64,000 bases of DNA from Melanocharis versteri (GCA_013397845.1 VZTG01000076.1:510161-574160), one strand, 5' to 3'. Counted from the first letter of the stretch, positions 24,201 to 39,300 are shown. A program made the numbers and translations. Notes: a model not told the origin generated them from the sequence alone.

Positions 24201-24330
24201 ACCTGCTCTGAGTGTGAGTCTAGAGTATCTGATAGACATGTAAAACTGTAAATTTAAATTTCTTGGTAGAGGTGCAAAAGCATCTTCATTATCAAATCTC
24301 AGTTATATCAGGATGAATAGTCTCTTTTTT
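18291..24330. other. AT-rich non-coding stretch with one GC-rich patch
   Basis: No gene is recognised. Frames up to 90 codons outside the GC-rich patch (about 21640-22060, listed separately) look random. A run of A's lies near 20234-20243. The sequence is probably intronic or intergenic. Confidence 0.55.
21640..22060. other. GC-rich, CpG-containing patch of unknown origin
   Basis: Base composition rises sharply, with around a dozen CpGs between about 21700 and 21900 (for example CGCCGCC, CTCCGGATATCCGC, CGGCAGCGCCC). Several overlapping frames on both strands (71-141 codons) are the expected side effect. I recognise no protein domain, and no splice pair frames a clean exon. It could be a regulatory CpG patch or a GC-rich transposon remnant. 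Confidence 0.3.
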
Positions 24331-24384
24331 AGTTTTGGGTTGGGTTTTGTTTGTTTGTTTGTTTGTTTTTGTTTTTTTTTTTTG
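24331..24384. repeat. (GTTT)n microsatellite and poly-T tract
   Basis: GTTT units repeat from about 24344 to 24369 and run into a T-rich tract to about 24383. It is simple sequence. Confidence 0.85.
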
Positions 24385-27300
24385 TTGGACTTGAGGTTTT
24401 TTTGTTGCTCCTGGTTTTTAAATTACTCCCTGTTTTTTAAATTGCTTAAACAGAGCTAATAAGGCCTAAAAAAGTGCAATCAATATGCATGCTTATGTGT
24501 GCAACTGTAATAATAAATAATCATTAAGCACCACTTACAAAAACACAGGAGACACACTTTAGTAATTTAATGTCTCTCAAGGTGGAAAGAAGAAGCTTTT
24601 TATTTTCACGTGTAAGGCATTCAAAATAATCTCCTTAAATCAGCTTTTAGCACGCAAGGAGAATGTGCTCTTGCTTATTCTGAAGTCTATTACAACATAG
24701 GGCATCAAAATCAAAGAAGCATAAGATGATTTTTTTTCTTTAAACTGGATTTTTGTAAAAGTAAAGAAGGCACTGCTGTTTCTTTAAAGATGAGACACAT
24801 TTTAGCTGAATTTACAATAAAGTATCTCAACTAATGGTGATATAATGTTCCTGCTGTTCCAAAACAGTAGCATTCAAATAGTATTTAAAAATAGCAATAT
24901 AAATTAAATCTTTTCCACTAAATTGGTCTAAGTACTTCCTGTTCAATGGTGTATGCAGTACAACATTAAAGCATTGAAAACATTTTTGTATTGCTATTAT
25001 TAATCGGTAATTGTGAAGTATTGATCAGTAGAATTGTGAATTCATTGCAGTGGCATCTGGGAACCAAATCACAAGAGAACAAAGCCATATCTGCATGGTC
25101 AAATATCAATTTTGGTCCAATCATGCTGTAATGTATGCGAATGCTTTATCAGTTTTGAACATCTAGGAGCTCCTAAGGAATTCATGTTTGGGTCCAGCAG
25201 GATAATCAACCACTGGCACAATGAGCGGGTACAGAGATGACCCAGCAGAAAAGCCAGTGGCATTTCCCACATGTAGAAAATAAACCAGTCGGTTAGTAAA
25301 AATTTTCAATTAATATTTTGGGGGTTGTTTTTTATGATCTCGAGAAACAGCTTGCTAGATGAGTGATGCTGTGTCATGATATACACTCACGTAATTCCAT
25401 CTCAAGAATTCCTGCTTGCTTTAGGAAAATCGTGCTACAATACAACAGGGATTTTAAAACTACATCATGCTTTATATTTTTTCTAAAGTCACTATGCCAC
25501 AATATAAGCAATTTAGTAGGTCATTTCTGTTAGTCTTCAGATGGTATTTCATGGAAAAAACTCCACTACTTCCGTTAAGAGTAGCTGAACTGAAGATAAA
25601 TAATACAGATTACTGCCCATGGAAGGAAAATAAGTCAAATTCCTGTGGAAATTTAGTTCAAATAATATATCTCTATTTCCTTCAGATAATTATTTGCTTT
25701 AGATTTATTAATATACAGAGGGTACTGAAATCTACTAATGATTTGCTTTCTTTACTGGCTGTTGCATATATTAATTGTTTTCTTTCTCATTAAAACTTCT
25801 ATATAATTTAATAATAAAAGCACTGACTTTTGTATTACAATCTAGATTAATTTCGTACCACTTAATTGTCCTGACATTATGAAAGGTTTCTTTTTCTGAG
25901 TAGTTGCAAAGGAAAATGAGAATCCAAAAGAGGCAAAAATCCAGAAACAAACCAGCTAACTTAGCATAAATGTCGACTGAAGGGAAATCTCCATGATCTC
26001 CAGACACTAAATTATGAATAATTCCTTATTATGGTGAAAGGGATAACAGTCTTGTCTTACAACCATGAAAAAAACCCACAAGAAAACCACAGGAAATATA
26101 GGAAACAGTATCTGCAGCCCCTCTACCTTTCACTGTTTTGATTTCATCAATTATGCACATCCTGAGCAGAGAGCTTTGGTAAGGCACAGCAGACTGCAGG
26201 GCTTCTGGAAGAGAGCAGGTGGGACTGGGAATCTAGTATGATGCTGTGACCAGTTCAGAGGCAGACCTCCTCAAATATAAATAATGCGGATAATGTTCCA
26301 GACTTTCTGGGGCTCTTGTGGGGACTAATGCTCAGGGAACGCTTTAAAAATGCTCTACAAGCATTGCTTATTAACAGATAAGGAGAATCTTTTGGAAGAT
26401 TGAAACCCTTAGAGTTACACCCTCAGGCCTGCCGATGGATTAGATGAAATTATTATTGGTTTATATTTTGCAAGAGCCATCTAGAATAAAAATTATCACT
26501 CCTTGAGTAAAGACTGGAAGACATGAGTCCCCAAAAGTGCTGGGATTAGGGAGCAGTGTACCTGGGGGGGATGGTATTTGAATTCATTTGCCAACCCTCA
26601 CTGTGATCACAACTAGGGACTCGAGAGCTACTTCTTTTTCAAAAGACAAAATGTGCTTCAACCCTTTTGGAACTGAAAAGAATCTGTCATGAGTCAAGAG
26701 CTGAAGCTTCCCAGAATGCTGTAGGACATATTTCTGTGGGATGGGGACATTCTGGGCCTGTTACATACAGAAGGCACATGTTCAATACATAATACAACCC
26801 TGTTTGCCCAGCGCCTTGGTCTGAAACCACAGCAACTGAAGCCACCTCAAAGCTCAGAAACTCCGTATATGAAGTTGCTGTGCTGTGTTAAGGGGAACTA
26901 ATTGGCTTCTTGAGAAGGTTTTGCAGCTTACGTAGATATCTACACTAACAAGCCAGTTACAACTCTTTATTTACTACACTGGTGTCATTTCTGTAGACAC
27001 TAATTCACTGGTCAAATGTATAGCTAAACTATAATTCTTAAAAAAAATGCTGACACACAATTCAAATTAAAGTGTTAAAAGAACAAACATAGCTCTATTA
27101 GTGATGACCAGATTTACAGGAATTTTAGAAACATAGGTGTTACATAATAGGTTTAAAATGCTGGGGAAAATTGATAAAGACTCCCTAAAATTACAAAGAA
27201 CTGTTGTTAGCATAATTCCTCAAACTATGAATATGTATGAGCTCCAATTCCCCTTAAGTGTATGAAATTTTTAAGTATATTAAAATTTTAAGGACTCAAA

Positions 27301-29185
27301 TCACCTTGAATAAAAACACAAATTAAAAATTAAAAGTCCAATCTAAGAACATACAATAATATATGTCAACAAAATACTCAACTTTTTTTTTTTAAATCTT
27401 ATTTAAAAAATAGTGTCACTATTCCACTGTTGTAAATGCTATTCTGACATTAATGTCAAGTCAGTGTACGCAGTTTAATTTACTTTTGATTAGATATGCA
27501 TTGTATGAGTCAGTGCAGATGTTAAAAATCTATTATAAAATACTTCAGTCAGGAGAACAATAGTTAATACAAAGCAGTTGACTCCTTCTGCTGATTGAGT
27601 CTGATTACTGCGGATGGCAACCACACATGCACAGGAAGAAAATAAATCCCTGCAAGGGAACTCAGGGCTCTGTACGTCAAGGCATTGGCATAGAAGTCCT
27701 GGTGATGTTTTTCCTCCAACAGATTTCCAAGAAGGAACAAAACAAAGATAAATCCATAATGATGACACTTCTTGTTTTCCCTCTACATGTTTCAAGAAAC
27801 TTTGCTTTAGTTTTCCTGGCTCGTTGGGCTGCAGTAGAGTGACTTGCATAATCAGAAAGTGGTTTTAGAGATACAAACCAAGTGTAACTCTACTTGCTTT
27901 CTCTTTTATCGAAGATCCTCAGTACATTTACAATGCTCTTCCCTGTTAAAAGAGTAAATTGTATAGCTGGAAACCTCTAGGTGTCAGTGAGGAACAGGCA
28001 AGGGTTCTCCACAAAGGTCCTGGCCAGCAATAGGCAGTGTCTCGGCTTCCCAGGGATCACCCTCACCACTGGGAGGGTCTCAGACACATCTAAAGACCAT
28101 CAGACACCCAGCTTGGGCAGTCAGGACCAACTCCGCCACTTTACACTGCCAGCTCCTGCAACTAAGAGTTTGGATTCAGAGGGATTATTAGTCTCCATTT
28201 TAGATGCTTTTATTTGAAAATTCTTTCTCCCCAACAAACATACACTAACAGAACAGCCTGATATCTTTGTACTCCACTTTTCTTTCTGTACTTTCTAAAA
28301 AAGTGACATAATTAAGTCATATTCAGTCACATTATGAAAAGCGTGTGTGTTTATTTGCATACCACTCTTGAAATAGGGGTAAATGAATGCAGATGACAAA
28401 AATAACTTGCACCTGATCACATCAGCAATAACCTACAACTGAGGAGATTGGTAGCAAATCTTTGTGGTCATCATGCTGGCCAAACACTGTAGGAACAAAG
28501 AATAGTATGACTCTGCTCGTGCAGTTTCAGTTTCACAAGATGACATGTGTGACCTAGAGCTACCGACAGACTTGAAGCACTCTAAACCTTGGGCGCACAT
28601 TATTTTCCTATCAGATGTGACATTAACTTAATTACTGAAGCATATTTATTGCTAGGCATATAAAAAGCACTGAGAACATCAACAATAGCAAAATCAGGCC
28701 AAATGGATGGGAACTCAGCTCACTTGCCTAAACGTTGACTCCCATTGCCACTTGAGATGTACTGAGACATCTGCACAGGGGCAGCAGAAGACAATCAGTA
28801 GGTAACCTGCATTTTCCACAGGCCACAGCTGTTGGTCTGGAGAAGACCTGGAGAGTCTCAAACAGCACCAGATGCCTGTGGCTAGGCATTAAAAATGAAT
28901 CCCGAAAAGATACCCTAGTAAAATTTATAAACTTAGGCCTCCATTTAGCAGTATTTCCACACTTGATTTACTGTTGGTATTCTCTATAATCAAAGAATTA
29001 GACTAGACACTGATCTTAAATGGGACCTTTGCAAGTATATGCAACTTTTGATTGGAATAGTTAGGTGCTATCAACTGTCAATTGTACAAGCAGAACTTGT
29101 AAAGAGAGATTTTTACTTCAGCAGTTTTTCAGGTGACTGCCAAAACATCTAAGTGCCATGTCTGCAGCAGTGTGCTGCTCCTTAC

Positions 29186-29224
29186 CTGAGCCCCCAGAAT
29201 AGTCTGATGCCACAAAGGCTTTGT
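29186..29224 (-). other. Exon-like 39-nt piece (speculative)
   Basis: On the minus strand an AG (29226-29225) precedes 39 nt that are open in all three frames and end at a strong donor CTCAG|GTAAGG (GT at 29185-29184). The length is a multiple of three, so inclusion would preserve frame. Against it, the acceptor has no real pyrimidine tract (TTAAAAAATATTGACAG). Probably chance. Confidence 0.1.
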
Positions 29225-32200
29225 CTGTCAATATTTTTTAATTTAGCTACATATTTTCCTTTTGTTACATTTGAATAGTGAGCAAATTGTCTTGATCCAG
29301 TTCTGTTTGGAATCCTTGAAATCCTGATTTTGCAAGACTGCAATAGTCATAGAGATCACAATAATATATTCTATTTTCTTTCCATTCAGAAAGGATAATG
29401 AAATGGATATCAAAGGGTGGCAACAAGAAACACAGTTTCTTCTGAAACTGCTATAAAAATACAAGATATTAAGGATTAAAAAGAAAATATTTTTAAAGGG
29501 CTTAAGGCTTTTTATATCAGGTTTAATTTCATTTAAATTAACCTTCAGAGAGCTCTTTTTCTTTTCCCAGTCTTTCCACAGTGCTGCCATATCTATCAGA
29601 ATGTAAACATACTTCTCTTTGTAAATGAAGGTATTCATGGTGGAAAGACTAAAGATTTTCTAATTATACTGCTATTAGTACTTAAAAACAATGTGGGATA
29701 TTTCCTCAAGGGAGTCCATTGGGACACAGAGAGACGGCCTTGATCTTCCCCAGAGGAAAAAACATTTAAAGGTTAGAACGGAGTCTCTCACATTGGTCAA
29801 AAAATCCCAGAACATGGTCAAGATGAAAAGTTTTAAATTCCATTTCAATTGCAACAACAGTACCTTGAAAGTATTCAGACAGGGCTCTAATCAAACAGGG
29901 AATATTCCAGCAAAGGAATGGGGGGTCCTGTCTGCCTTCTTTTTCCCAGGAGTAGCAGTTTGGTGCTATCTTACTCTATTTGTCTAGTCATTGCACTGGG
30001 GACGTGGATCTAAAGCTTTCAGTTGTCATCCATGTTTTATGATGGAGGAGATCTCTGTCCTTTAACAATTTCTTCATAAACTCACTGTCCAGGGCAGAAC
30101 TAAGCCCCATGTGGCATGACCGTGGTTAATCAGAAGTTGGCCACCACTTTCCTCCAAGGCTCATTCAGCGTCACTCCTATACCTCCCATTTCCATTCCCC
30201 TTTTTAAGCCAGATTCCCCAACGACACATTCTCATGGACCGAGTTTTTGAAAACTTAGAACAGGAGCTAAAAGGAACATGTATTGACTAGAGAATGAGAC
30301 CACAAATAAACTGCTCTATAAATTCCAGGAGATGATATGGTAGAGCACCCAAGTGAAAAGGTTTCAGAAACTTTTGTTTTTGATGGAAACTCAAAACTTT
30401 TCACAGAAGGTTAGCATTTTTTGAAACCAAAACCAACTACTAACTCCAAAACCTTAAATCAAAAATATATTTTTCGGTCAAAAAGAAAAGATTTAGCAGA
30501 AAGGGTAGTATTCACTTTAATTTGTTTCCATCTATCCTAACATTAGTTATATTGTCTAATGATGGAAATACCACGATACTGATATCTCCTTGTGTCGATT
30601 TCTCCAAAAACAGATGTTAAAATACTTCTGTCATGAAGACATGAGTTGCAGCTGGATTAGATGGTATAAGCTCTCCCCTCACCACCCTTTGTCCCCCCCC
30701 TCCACGCACCAGCTTCCCAGGTACTGCAGTGGTTTCTGCTACTGGGCTGTGACACTCACTGAGGAAGTGAATGGTCTGGATGAAAATTGTCTCAGGGGTT
30801 GTTACAATGAAGATTTATCAATTCTCCTACTGTTTACAGCCAAAGAGGGCAGCACATTTCTTCAACATCAAATCAATGTGTGAGTTACTGGATGAACTGG
30901 CAACTTGTGTCACAGACACAGTGAGTGAGCCCAACTCAGAGGTGAAGTTAAGCAAAATTCACTTTATCTGAAATGCTACAAGATTCAGAACTGTAAGTAA
31001 ATTTCCACCTTTCTGTATCTTCTGTTTTCTTCTGAAGCTGAACAAAGATCTTTAACATCTCTAAAGTAGTACAATCACCTGGCAACTCTTCATTAATTTA
31101 TGATTACTATGCATCCCAATATAATGTTATAGCCCTAAAAAAAAAATTAGAAAAAAATCATTAAGCTAGATATATCCTCAAGTTTCCTCTTTTTAAAAAA
31201 TAATGCTGGTGTTTTAAGTGGAACATTTCAGACATACCTCCCCAATTGGTTACATTAACTCAAGCTCAGCATGGTTTCAACTGCCCCATGTATGGTTTCT
31301 TCTGTGGTGTAAAGATGTGCATAAGGCCTCTCAGAAGAATTGCTGCAAATATTTCCCCAGATCTTTGGCCACATTCCCATTTCAATCAAATTAGCAGCTG
31401 CTCCTCTTCATACTTCTACCTCTACAAGAGCTGCTAAATTGTCTTGCTCCCAGATGCTTATGTCAGTAAACACAGAGAAAGACAGAAAGGGGGATAGAAA
31501 AACAAACACAAAAAAATGAAGGGATCTCCTCTTACAGATACAGTCTGAGTATGTAACAAGGATAAAACATTTAACTGGCAGTACAGATGTGGTCACTGGT
31601 TTTGTATGGCTTCTAAAGGATGACAACTACTCTTGACTGTGATGCCTCTTGTACTCTGATTCTCGAGCACTACTGACACCAATTAGTGATGAGACCACAA
31701 GTCTGACAAGTACTGGCTCTCATTCTCTTAGGCACACATTGCAGGCTTGTGTTGACTGCAGGCATTAGGCCGACTGAAGCTTATGATGAGACTCATATAA
31801 AGCTAACAAGATTTACTTCTGGTTCATCCACTGCCTTTCAATTTCTGACTCATTCCTTTGCACTTGATCCCACAAAGTACAGATTTATCAGACCATGTTC
31901 TTCGAAACACCTATTATTTCCTAGAAGAGCTGACAACTAAAAACACTTGCTACATCATCACTGCACTGTTGACAACTCTGAGGTTCATCTTGCTTAATTG
32001 GCACATATTCTTTAAGAAAACCGCAACTCACAGGGCCAAATTTGCTGCTGCTGAATGCTAATGGCTCATTTGCAGCTAAGGCATGAGAAAATGCAAGCCT
32101 GCATTGCCTTTTAAAGTTATTGCTCGAAAGAGGTTAGGTGCCTGAGGCACTGGAATGCAGGAAAATTGTCTTTTAATTACTAATTGCAGCAACAATTACT

Positions 32201-33297
32201 GATTGTGACTAAGGATATCAAACATTTTCCATAAGAAGGTGTCTTGTTTTAATTTGACAGGACCACAAGAAGGTATTTCTGTTTTAATTACAATTACACA
32301 AGACTTTAGCCATGTAAACTGAAACCAAATAGCCTAGGAAAAATAACATTACTCATGTAAAAAATTCTGAAGATCCCTTATTTGAACTACTGAAAACACA
32401 TATAGTTTAAGAGCAGAGCAGAAATACCGAATGTTCTTAAATCCTAAAGGCCAGTAACATAAACCACACCACTTCCTGAAGAAAGCAGTAACACATGAAC
32501 AAAAGAGGGAATCCATAAAGGGACAAATTTCGTGTTCAGTTAAAATAGACAATCTCTCCAGCACTTCTCCAATTCTCTTGAACAAAACCAATCTAAATGT
32601 AAAGTGTTTAAATTAAGGTACTTTGATTCAAAAAGGTGCTCTGGGTTCACAGGCAGTCTATTGCATTCTTTGAAGTAATGTCTCCTTCATAGCCTTAACT
32701 CCCATATGCTGATCAGCATATAAATCTATGCCTTAAATTGGGCTGTGAACAAATGTGGATAACAGATATGGGTTGCTGCTAATATTTGTATTAATCTCTT
32801 TAGCAGAAGGATATTCTGAGAAACATTTGAAATTTTCAAACTGTTGAAAGAGAGTATGACAAGAGATGAGTGTATGTGGGAGAAAAATAGGTTCTTGAAC
32901 CCGTAATTGTGACTCCCACAGTTTGTTGCAACTGTCTGTGGTGGTAGCATTTATAATACCTCATGCCTTCAAGGCCAACACCTCTTCAGTGTGGTTAAGA
33001 ATTAAGCTTATTTTTTATTGCCACAAAAGAGTACACACTTCAGAGAATCTGGCTGTGTTTGTGGATTCAGAAATCAAGCAGCATATTCAGGGGGCAGTGT
33101 GGTGGCAAAATCAATATAATGTTCATTTATGCTAATACAGTCCCCTACAGTTGTACAATAAAGTGTGTGCCCATATGCAGTCACGCTAGTATTGACAGCC
33201 TGATTGTCAGTGCATTCACAGAAAAACCAAACATGCCTGCAAAATGGCACAGTTCACATTGCTCACTAATAAAAATAGAATTTTTAATTAAAATTTC

Positions 33298-33326
33298 TAT
33301 TTTTCTATTAATTTAATAGAAAAATA
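33298..33326. repeat. 29-bp AT-rich palindrome (14-bp arms, 1-nt centre)
   Basis: The left arm TATTTTTCTATTAA (33298-33311) and right arm TTAATAGAAAAATA (33313-33326) pair exactly around one T. It lies in a wider patch (about 33270-33350) of AATAGAA/TTCTATT motifs that could pair in several ways. The low-complexity AT content makes a chance or slippage origin likely. Confidence 0.65.
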
Positions 33327-36300
33327 TTCTTTTCACAATAGAAATTTGTACTAATTTATTAACACTTAGCTGAAGCAGGCCTAGAGGATATTTCTTCTAG
33401 CTTTCATCCAGGTGATGAACCAATAACATCAGGGAGTGGATGCTCATCTCCCACTGACTTCCATGATAGTATTCCTGGAATGATTCAAGTTCCCTACAAT
33501 GCAGGATGAGACCCACACTCCAATTTTTGGATCCACCAAATTAAAAATCCAGACAGAATGTACATAATCACTCAACAATCTTTCAGCAACAAACCAAGAT
33601 AATTATTATTGTGTCATTATGTGTAAAGTAACTACCAATTAAAAAACTAGCAATCCAAGAATAGTAGTTTAACATATCAAAGCAATACAATCTCCAAAAA
33701 TAGCACAATACTTGACAAAATAGAGGCAATTACCCAGCTGAAGCACATATTTTTGACTAATTTAGTAGTCGTATCTTAAACTATCTTCTCTGTCCTAAGA
33801 AATGAAAATTATATTAGTGTCAGTACTGTATCTGACTTGAGAGAGCCACATATTATTGCATGCTACGTACATTCCTTCACTTTAATTTTAAACTACCCTT
33901 CAGAGCAGCTTTGGGCTAAACTCATATCTTTAATAACTAAGTTAATACACAGATATTTTATTATCCCTTCAGGAAAGCAAATCAACTCCTTTCTGGAGAA
34001 AGAAATCTGACATGATATTAAAAAAAATGTAATAAATCCTGTCAAAGATGTGAATAAAAATAGGATGAGTGTAGGACAGAGTATGGTTTAAGTCACAATT
34101 TCATTAATTTATCTTGCCCCTCCACTGCTCAACAACAGACCATGCCATGCACAGAACTATAATTTTGTAACTCCCACATGTGTGCAATGAGGACTTCTGT
34201 CCTGTGCCATTACTCATGCACCAAGAAAGGCACTGTTTCTCCCTGACACACACTGATGCACCTCTCCTCAGCTTCCTTACCAGAAACACCTGCTAAGCCA
34301 CAGATGTGCTGACATGTACCATAGGCAAACACTTTGCTGCAATAACAAATCAGCTGGCATTGAGGATAACATAGGAATTTGACAGTTTAAGCCCAAGTCA
34401 AGCTTGGTTCTGGAGACTGAATGCCAGGTCTTAGTGGCTGGAGTACACTGGATGAAACACCTGGGACTCATCTTTCCAGTATCACTCCAGAGAAAACCAT
34501 TTAAGAAGCTGCAATACTGTTTATGGTACAAACCAAACAACAGCCAGTGGGGGAAATGTGGACATTCACTTCAAAACAACTGAACTAAAACATTAACATA
34601 GACATGTTCTGTGAAACTATGCTTCAGGTGCCACAGAAGAGCTACAGCAAAAGCAGATGAAATGCGTTGTCCCAAATGAGAACAGGCTATTCAACATAGA
34701 TCAATCAAGAGGGAGGTGTAGCTCAGGGGCATACAGCAGAATAGTCTCTATGGCATGGGAGAATGGGCAGGCAGACATCAGAAAGTATTTCTATGGGTCC
34801 ACACAGCTCACAGTTTCTTTCCTAGGAGAAGCGTCCTCCCTGCTGGGGGAACAGCCCTCCTAAAAGAAGCATGTTAAGCAAAAGGAAACCCTCAAGCTTT
34901 ACCTCTACAGTCAGGGAAACTGGTAATGAGAAAGAAGAAATCTGATTTTCATCTGCCTATATTCACACTTGCATTTCATAAAATCTTTTGACCATCTCTC
35001 TGTAGCTCAGAAGAGGTCAGCAATGATTCACTCTTCCCAAATCAAAGCTTCCCTCAGGAAGCCTGAGGGAATACATTCTCCTTGGTGGAGTGTGAATATA
35101 ACACACGCTGCAGTGGTATTCCCTATCCTCACTATATTGCTCTGTAAGACATAACCAAAACTAAACAGATTTTAAATAGAAGGAGGACACAGCTGGTGTA
35201 TTACCTCTGTAATTTTAAAGTACTATTTTTATCCATTTTCTGTTGTGCACTAATCAAACTTCTATGGAAACCAAAAACTGAACCTAAAGTGATTTTGCTA
35301 TGTCCACAGAATACACTGAAATATTAGTATACAAGAGATGTAAACATACAGATATAGGGACTGTTTACCCTCTTCCAAGGCAGAGGTTGTGTGCCCAGAG
35401 TTAAAAACTTTTGGGGATACTGTACTTATTGGAGATACTTCTGAGAGGCACTACTTTTGTAAGCATGGCACAGAATTCAGAATTTGAGCTACTGACGAAT
35501 ATTGCATCTGTCTACTGTCTTTAATTTTACTCATTTTACTCACTTACTTTACTGCCTTAAATTTTAAATGAAGGTATTTACACTAAAAGTTTAAACGCAA
35601 GTTGGCTTTAGTCAGCTACCCATAGGATGTAAAAGAGAAAGAAATCTACTACTGGGCTCTGGACTGAAATCTTTGGTGAGGAATGGATGAGCTTTCACAG
35701 CAGATGTTGATAGTAAAATATGGAGCTGAAAAACTGCTTTCCTGCTCTTCCCCCTTCCTGCCAGAACAGCAGCACCACTGAGTTTTAGCTGCATACATCT
35801 GGAGTACCACTCACTGGTAGCGTTCACTCCTGGGCAAATTAACCCTAAAATGTATCCAACCTTATCATCAACAGTTCATAATAAAGAACAGCTACACTTA
35901 TTGTACATAGACGTTAAAAATAACCAGGAAAATGAGCAGTATATTCACTAAGGTACTGGGCTCAAGATTTTTGTTCCATGTCACACAGCTTGTGAAGGAG
36001 TACATTAAGACACTGTAACTGAAATGTGTAATTTGGAAGTCTTTAAAGTGTTTTCTGACATATAAGAAAGAGATGAGTGAGAAAATCTGTTCTGAACTGA
36101 GAAGAGACTTGAAAGGGGTGAGAACACAGAGCAGGGATGTGGAATTTGTTTAGGCTAAAGATTTAAAACTTCTGGAATTTGTATCTCACATGATGAGAGG
36201 GGTCTTGTGACACCACTGCAGAAATACTTGATCAGACTTAAACAAAACTGGGACGACAAAGAGCATTTACAAGAGATGAGACATGGAGCTTAATATTAAA

Positions 36301-36340
36301 CAATTTAAAATGAGCCAAAAGCTTCTTTGACATATTTTAC

Positions 36341-36355
36341 TTTTTTTTTTTTTTT
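36341..36355. repeat. 15-nt T homopolymer
   Basis: An uninterrupted T run followed by AAGAA. It may be the antisense of a retroposon A-tail, but no element is recognisable on the T-rich strand's 3' side. Confidence 0.7.
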
Positions 36356-39300
36356 AAGAACAGAAGGTAAAAGATAGCATGACTAGTAGTAAATTACAAA
36401 TATATTCATAAACTATGACATCTGAACTGGAAGGCATTGCAAAGCTTGACACCCTCATTGTGGTAGAAATAGAACCTTTTGGCAATCTTTATACAGAAAC
36501 TGAGAGAAGTGGCACCTGAAATGAATATATGGTTGCATATAGACGTTTAATAATACCAGTCATGTCTAGAGGATGGTGAAGTTACATGGCTTTGGAAAGG
36601 GAGAAGGGAGAGTGTGAGTTGGAGCAAAGGATTTCAGTATTTTGCAAGTATCCAGAACACATCTGGGAGGAGCATACATTAAGAAAATAATGGAGATGGG
36701 AAATATATGAAAGCTGTCTAGAATTAGACAGATGAAAGCTGTAAATCCAGAGGTTTCTTTTAGAGTTTTGAAAGCAGCAATTTCCCAAAGAGAAGCCATA
36801 TGGCAGTACCAATTTGGAAATAACCAGCCACTGAGCAGGAGCTAGCTACAGGTTCCAGAAGACTACATCCTATTAATAATTTTAGCTTTAAGCTCAGGCT
36901 ATTCAACTGAAATAGAAGAGGAGAAAAAAGAGGCATATGGGTGCATCAAGAATGGCTAAAAATCATCAGTGTCAGGTTGCTGTGGAAAAAATGTCAAATA
37001 TGGCCTTGAGTTTTAATAGATGAAATATTTCCAATATAGACAAGGCATTATTAGCAGCACTGTCTTGAAACTACATCCTGTATACCACGTACTGCTTTGG
37101 CCACTGTTCAAGAAAGAGAAATGAATCTGAAGCAGGAAAACCCAATGAATGAACGAGTTGTGGAAGTGGATTCAACAAAAGATGAAACTGAAAGAGGTTG
37201 GCTTGTTTGGCCCATCAAAGCAACAGTTGGAAGCTTTTCAGGTTTGTTGTTTTTTTAAACATGAATGAGATAACCAAGCAGAAGAGATACTTAACCAGTA
37301 TTCAATCCTATCACATGTTCTACAAACTGTGTGATCATAAACTACCTATGAAAATTAAGGCTGAAAATGAGATTTCTAATCGAAGTTGAAAACACTCAGT
37401 GGGAGTAAGTAGTGAAAAAAAACTCAGCCATTTTCAAGATGGAGTTTATAAACAAGGCAGCTTCCAACGGTCATATGTCAGGAGCTGGTGCGAAGACTCA
37501 ACAACTCAGCAGTATGTAAATAATGGGCTTATGAAGACAGCCAAACCAAAGCAAGATGAGGAAAAAGCAGCTCTAGTTGACTCCAAATAGAAATTCCAAT
37601 AGTCAATGATGAAAAGTGAAAACACCAACATTTTTTACCCTAGTTTCAGTCAATAAGATTATTCACTTTATTCTTCAGTTACTTAATAATTTCTAAAAGC
37701 CTTTAAAATTTTGTTTGGTTTCAAAACATTCTTTCAAAATGAAAAGCTGAAACATGTGTTGAAGTACTGAAATGGCATGATTCATCTTTTCTTAGGTGTC
37801 TACTCTTTTCAAGGAGTATTTCAGCCAAGTCTATTTGAGGATTCAACACAAATTCATAACTTGTTTCCATGGGGGCATAATCACCACAAAAGAAGAAGTT
37901 AAAAATAATTTATACAAATCCAGTCTTCAAGGACAATAAGTAAGAATATAGTTGTGGTCAGAAGCCTGGACTATTTTTTGAGGACTTAAATATCCCAAAA
38001 GGTGCCTCATTTTAATTCTCACATTGAATTTTTATTTTTATCTTGACAAGGATAGTGAATTGAAGAGTAACTTAATCAACATTAAACAGGGGATTTTAAT
38101 ATTAAACAAAAACTGTCTGTGATAGACAAACAATTAGTTCTTAATGGATCTTCATGTCTCATCACCAGCTGTTGAGGGATATATTTGATTCATCTGGCTG
38201 CAGAATAGCCATCTACTTCATTCATTCATAGGCAACATCCACATGAGATTGCTCATGTGCAAAAATGCTTTTTCTGGTTCATTTACTGATAAAACTTAAC
38301 TCATCTTCTAAAATTGATGCTATGCATAATCAAACACTAATAACCCTTCTTCTACACACACAGAAGTAGTTGAAGGATTATGAGCACATGTGTGACGAGC
38401 TCTGGACTCTCAAGACTACAGTATAGTAGGGAATTCAATAAAGCTTTTGAAAATATCACACAGAGAAATCAGGACTATATTTAGAGACATTTACTACCTT
38501 TCTTCCTCCTTTTGAACACAGTGATTACACTGGAACTCAGTGAAGAAGAGCACTTGATTAAAGCATTTCTTTTTTTTTGTTAACAGGGGATGAATGTACT
38601 TTAAAATATTCCTCCCTATCAAATTGTATCATAAAATCCCATTCTTAAATAGACTTTAATTATTTCAAGTAGACTTGGTGTTTCCCAAGTACAAAGTTAG
38701 ATGCTGTACAACTATATCAAGTACTTGATAAATGCCAGTGAAACTAAATTAAACACAGACAGAGATTTCATTTAATAAGTACAGCTGAATGACCTCTTCA
38801 ATCCAAAGTGCATTTAAAACAAATGTGGGTATGTTTTGGATTTTTTTTCTTCTCCTCAGTTGATTGCATTTCAAAATGTACCTTCTGTGAGTTTATTCCA
38901 CAACTAAAATTTGAGTTTTGGAACATACTCAACTGAAAAAAAGAAGTTAAACAAAAAATGAAAGGATTTTTCTAGTAACTGAAGTTATTTCTCATTCAGT
39001 TTCACTGAACTAAGAACAGCCAGTAATACACAAAATTCTACATCTCCGAAGAGTGGAGGGCCCAAAAATAAAGAGTAAATAGGCTTTTCAATTACTGTTA
39101 CTGTGAATTATTCCTTTTGATATCCAAAGTAAAGTTGATGGATTAACAAAAAGTCTGTTTTCAAAAGAAAGACATCTCTGTATTCCTAACAAATACAATG
39201 ACCTGATTTTATATTTATTTATTTGCCTACATTCCTTTCTCAGAGTAATACAGATGCAAGTTTCTGCTGAGTTATCCATAAGTATATAATGCTTGTCCAA

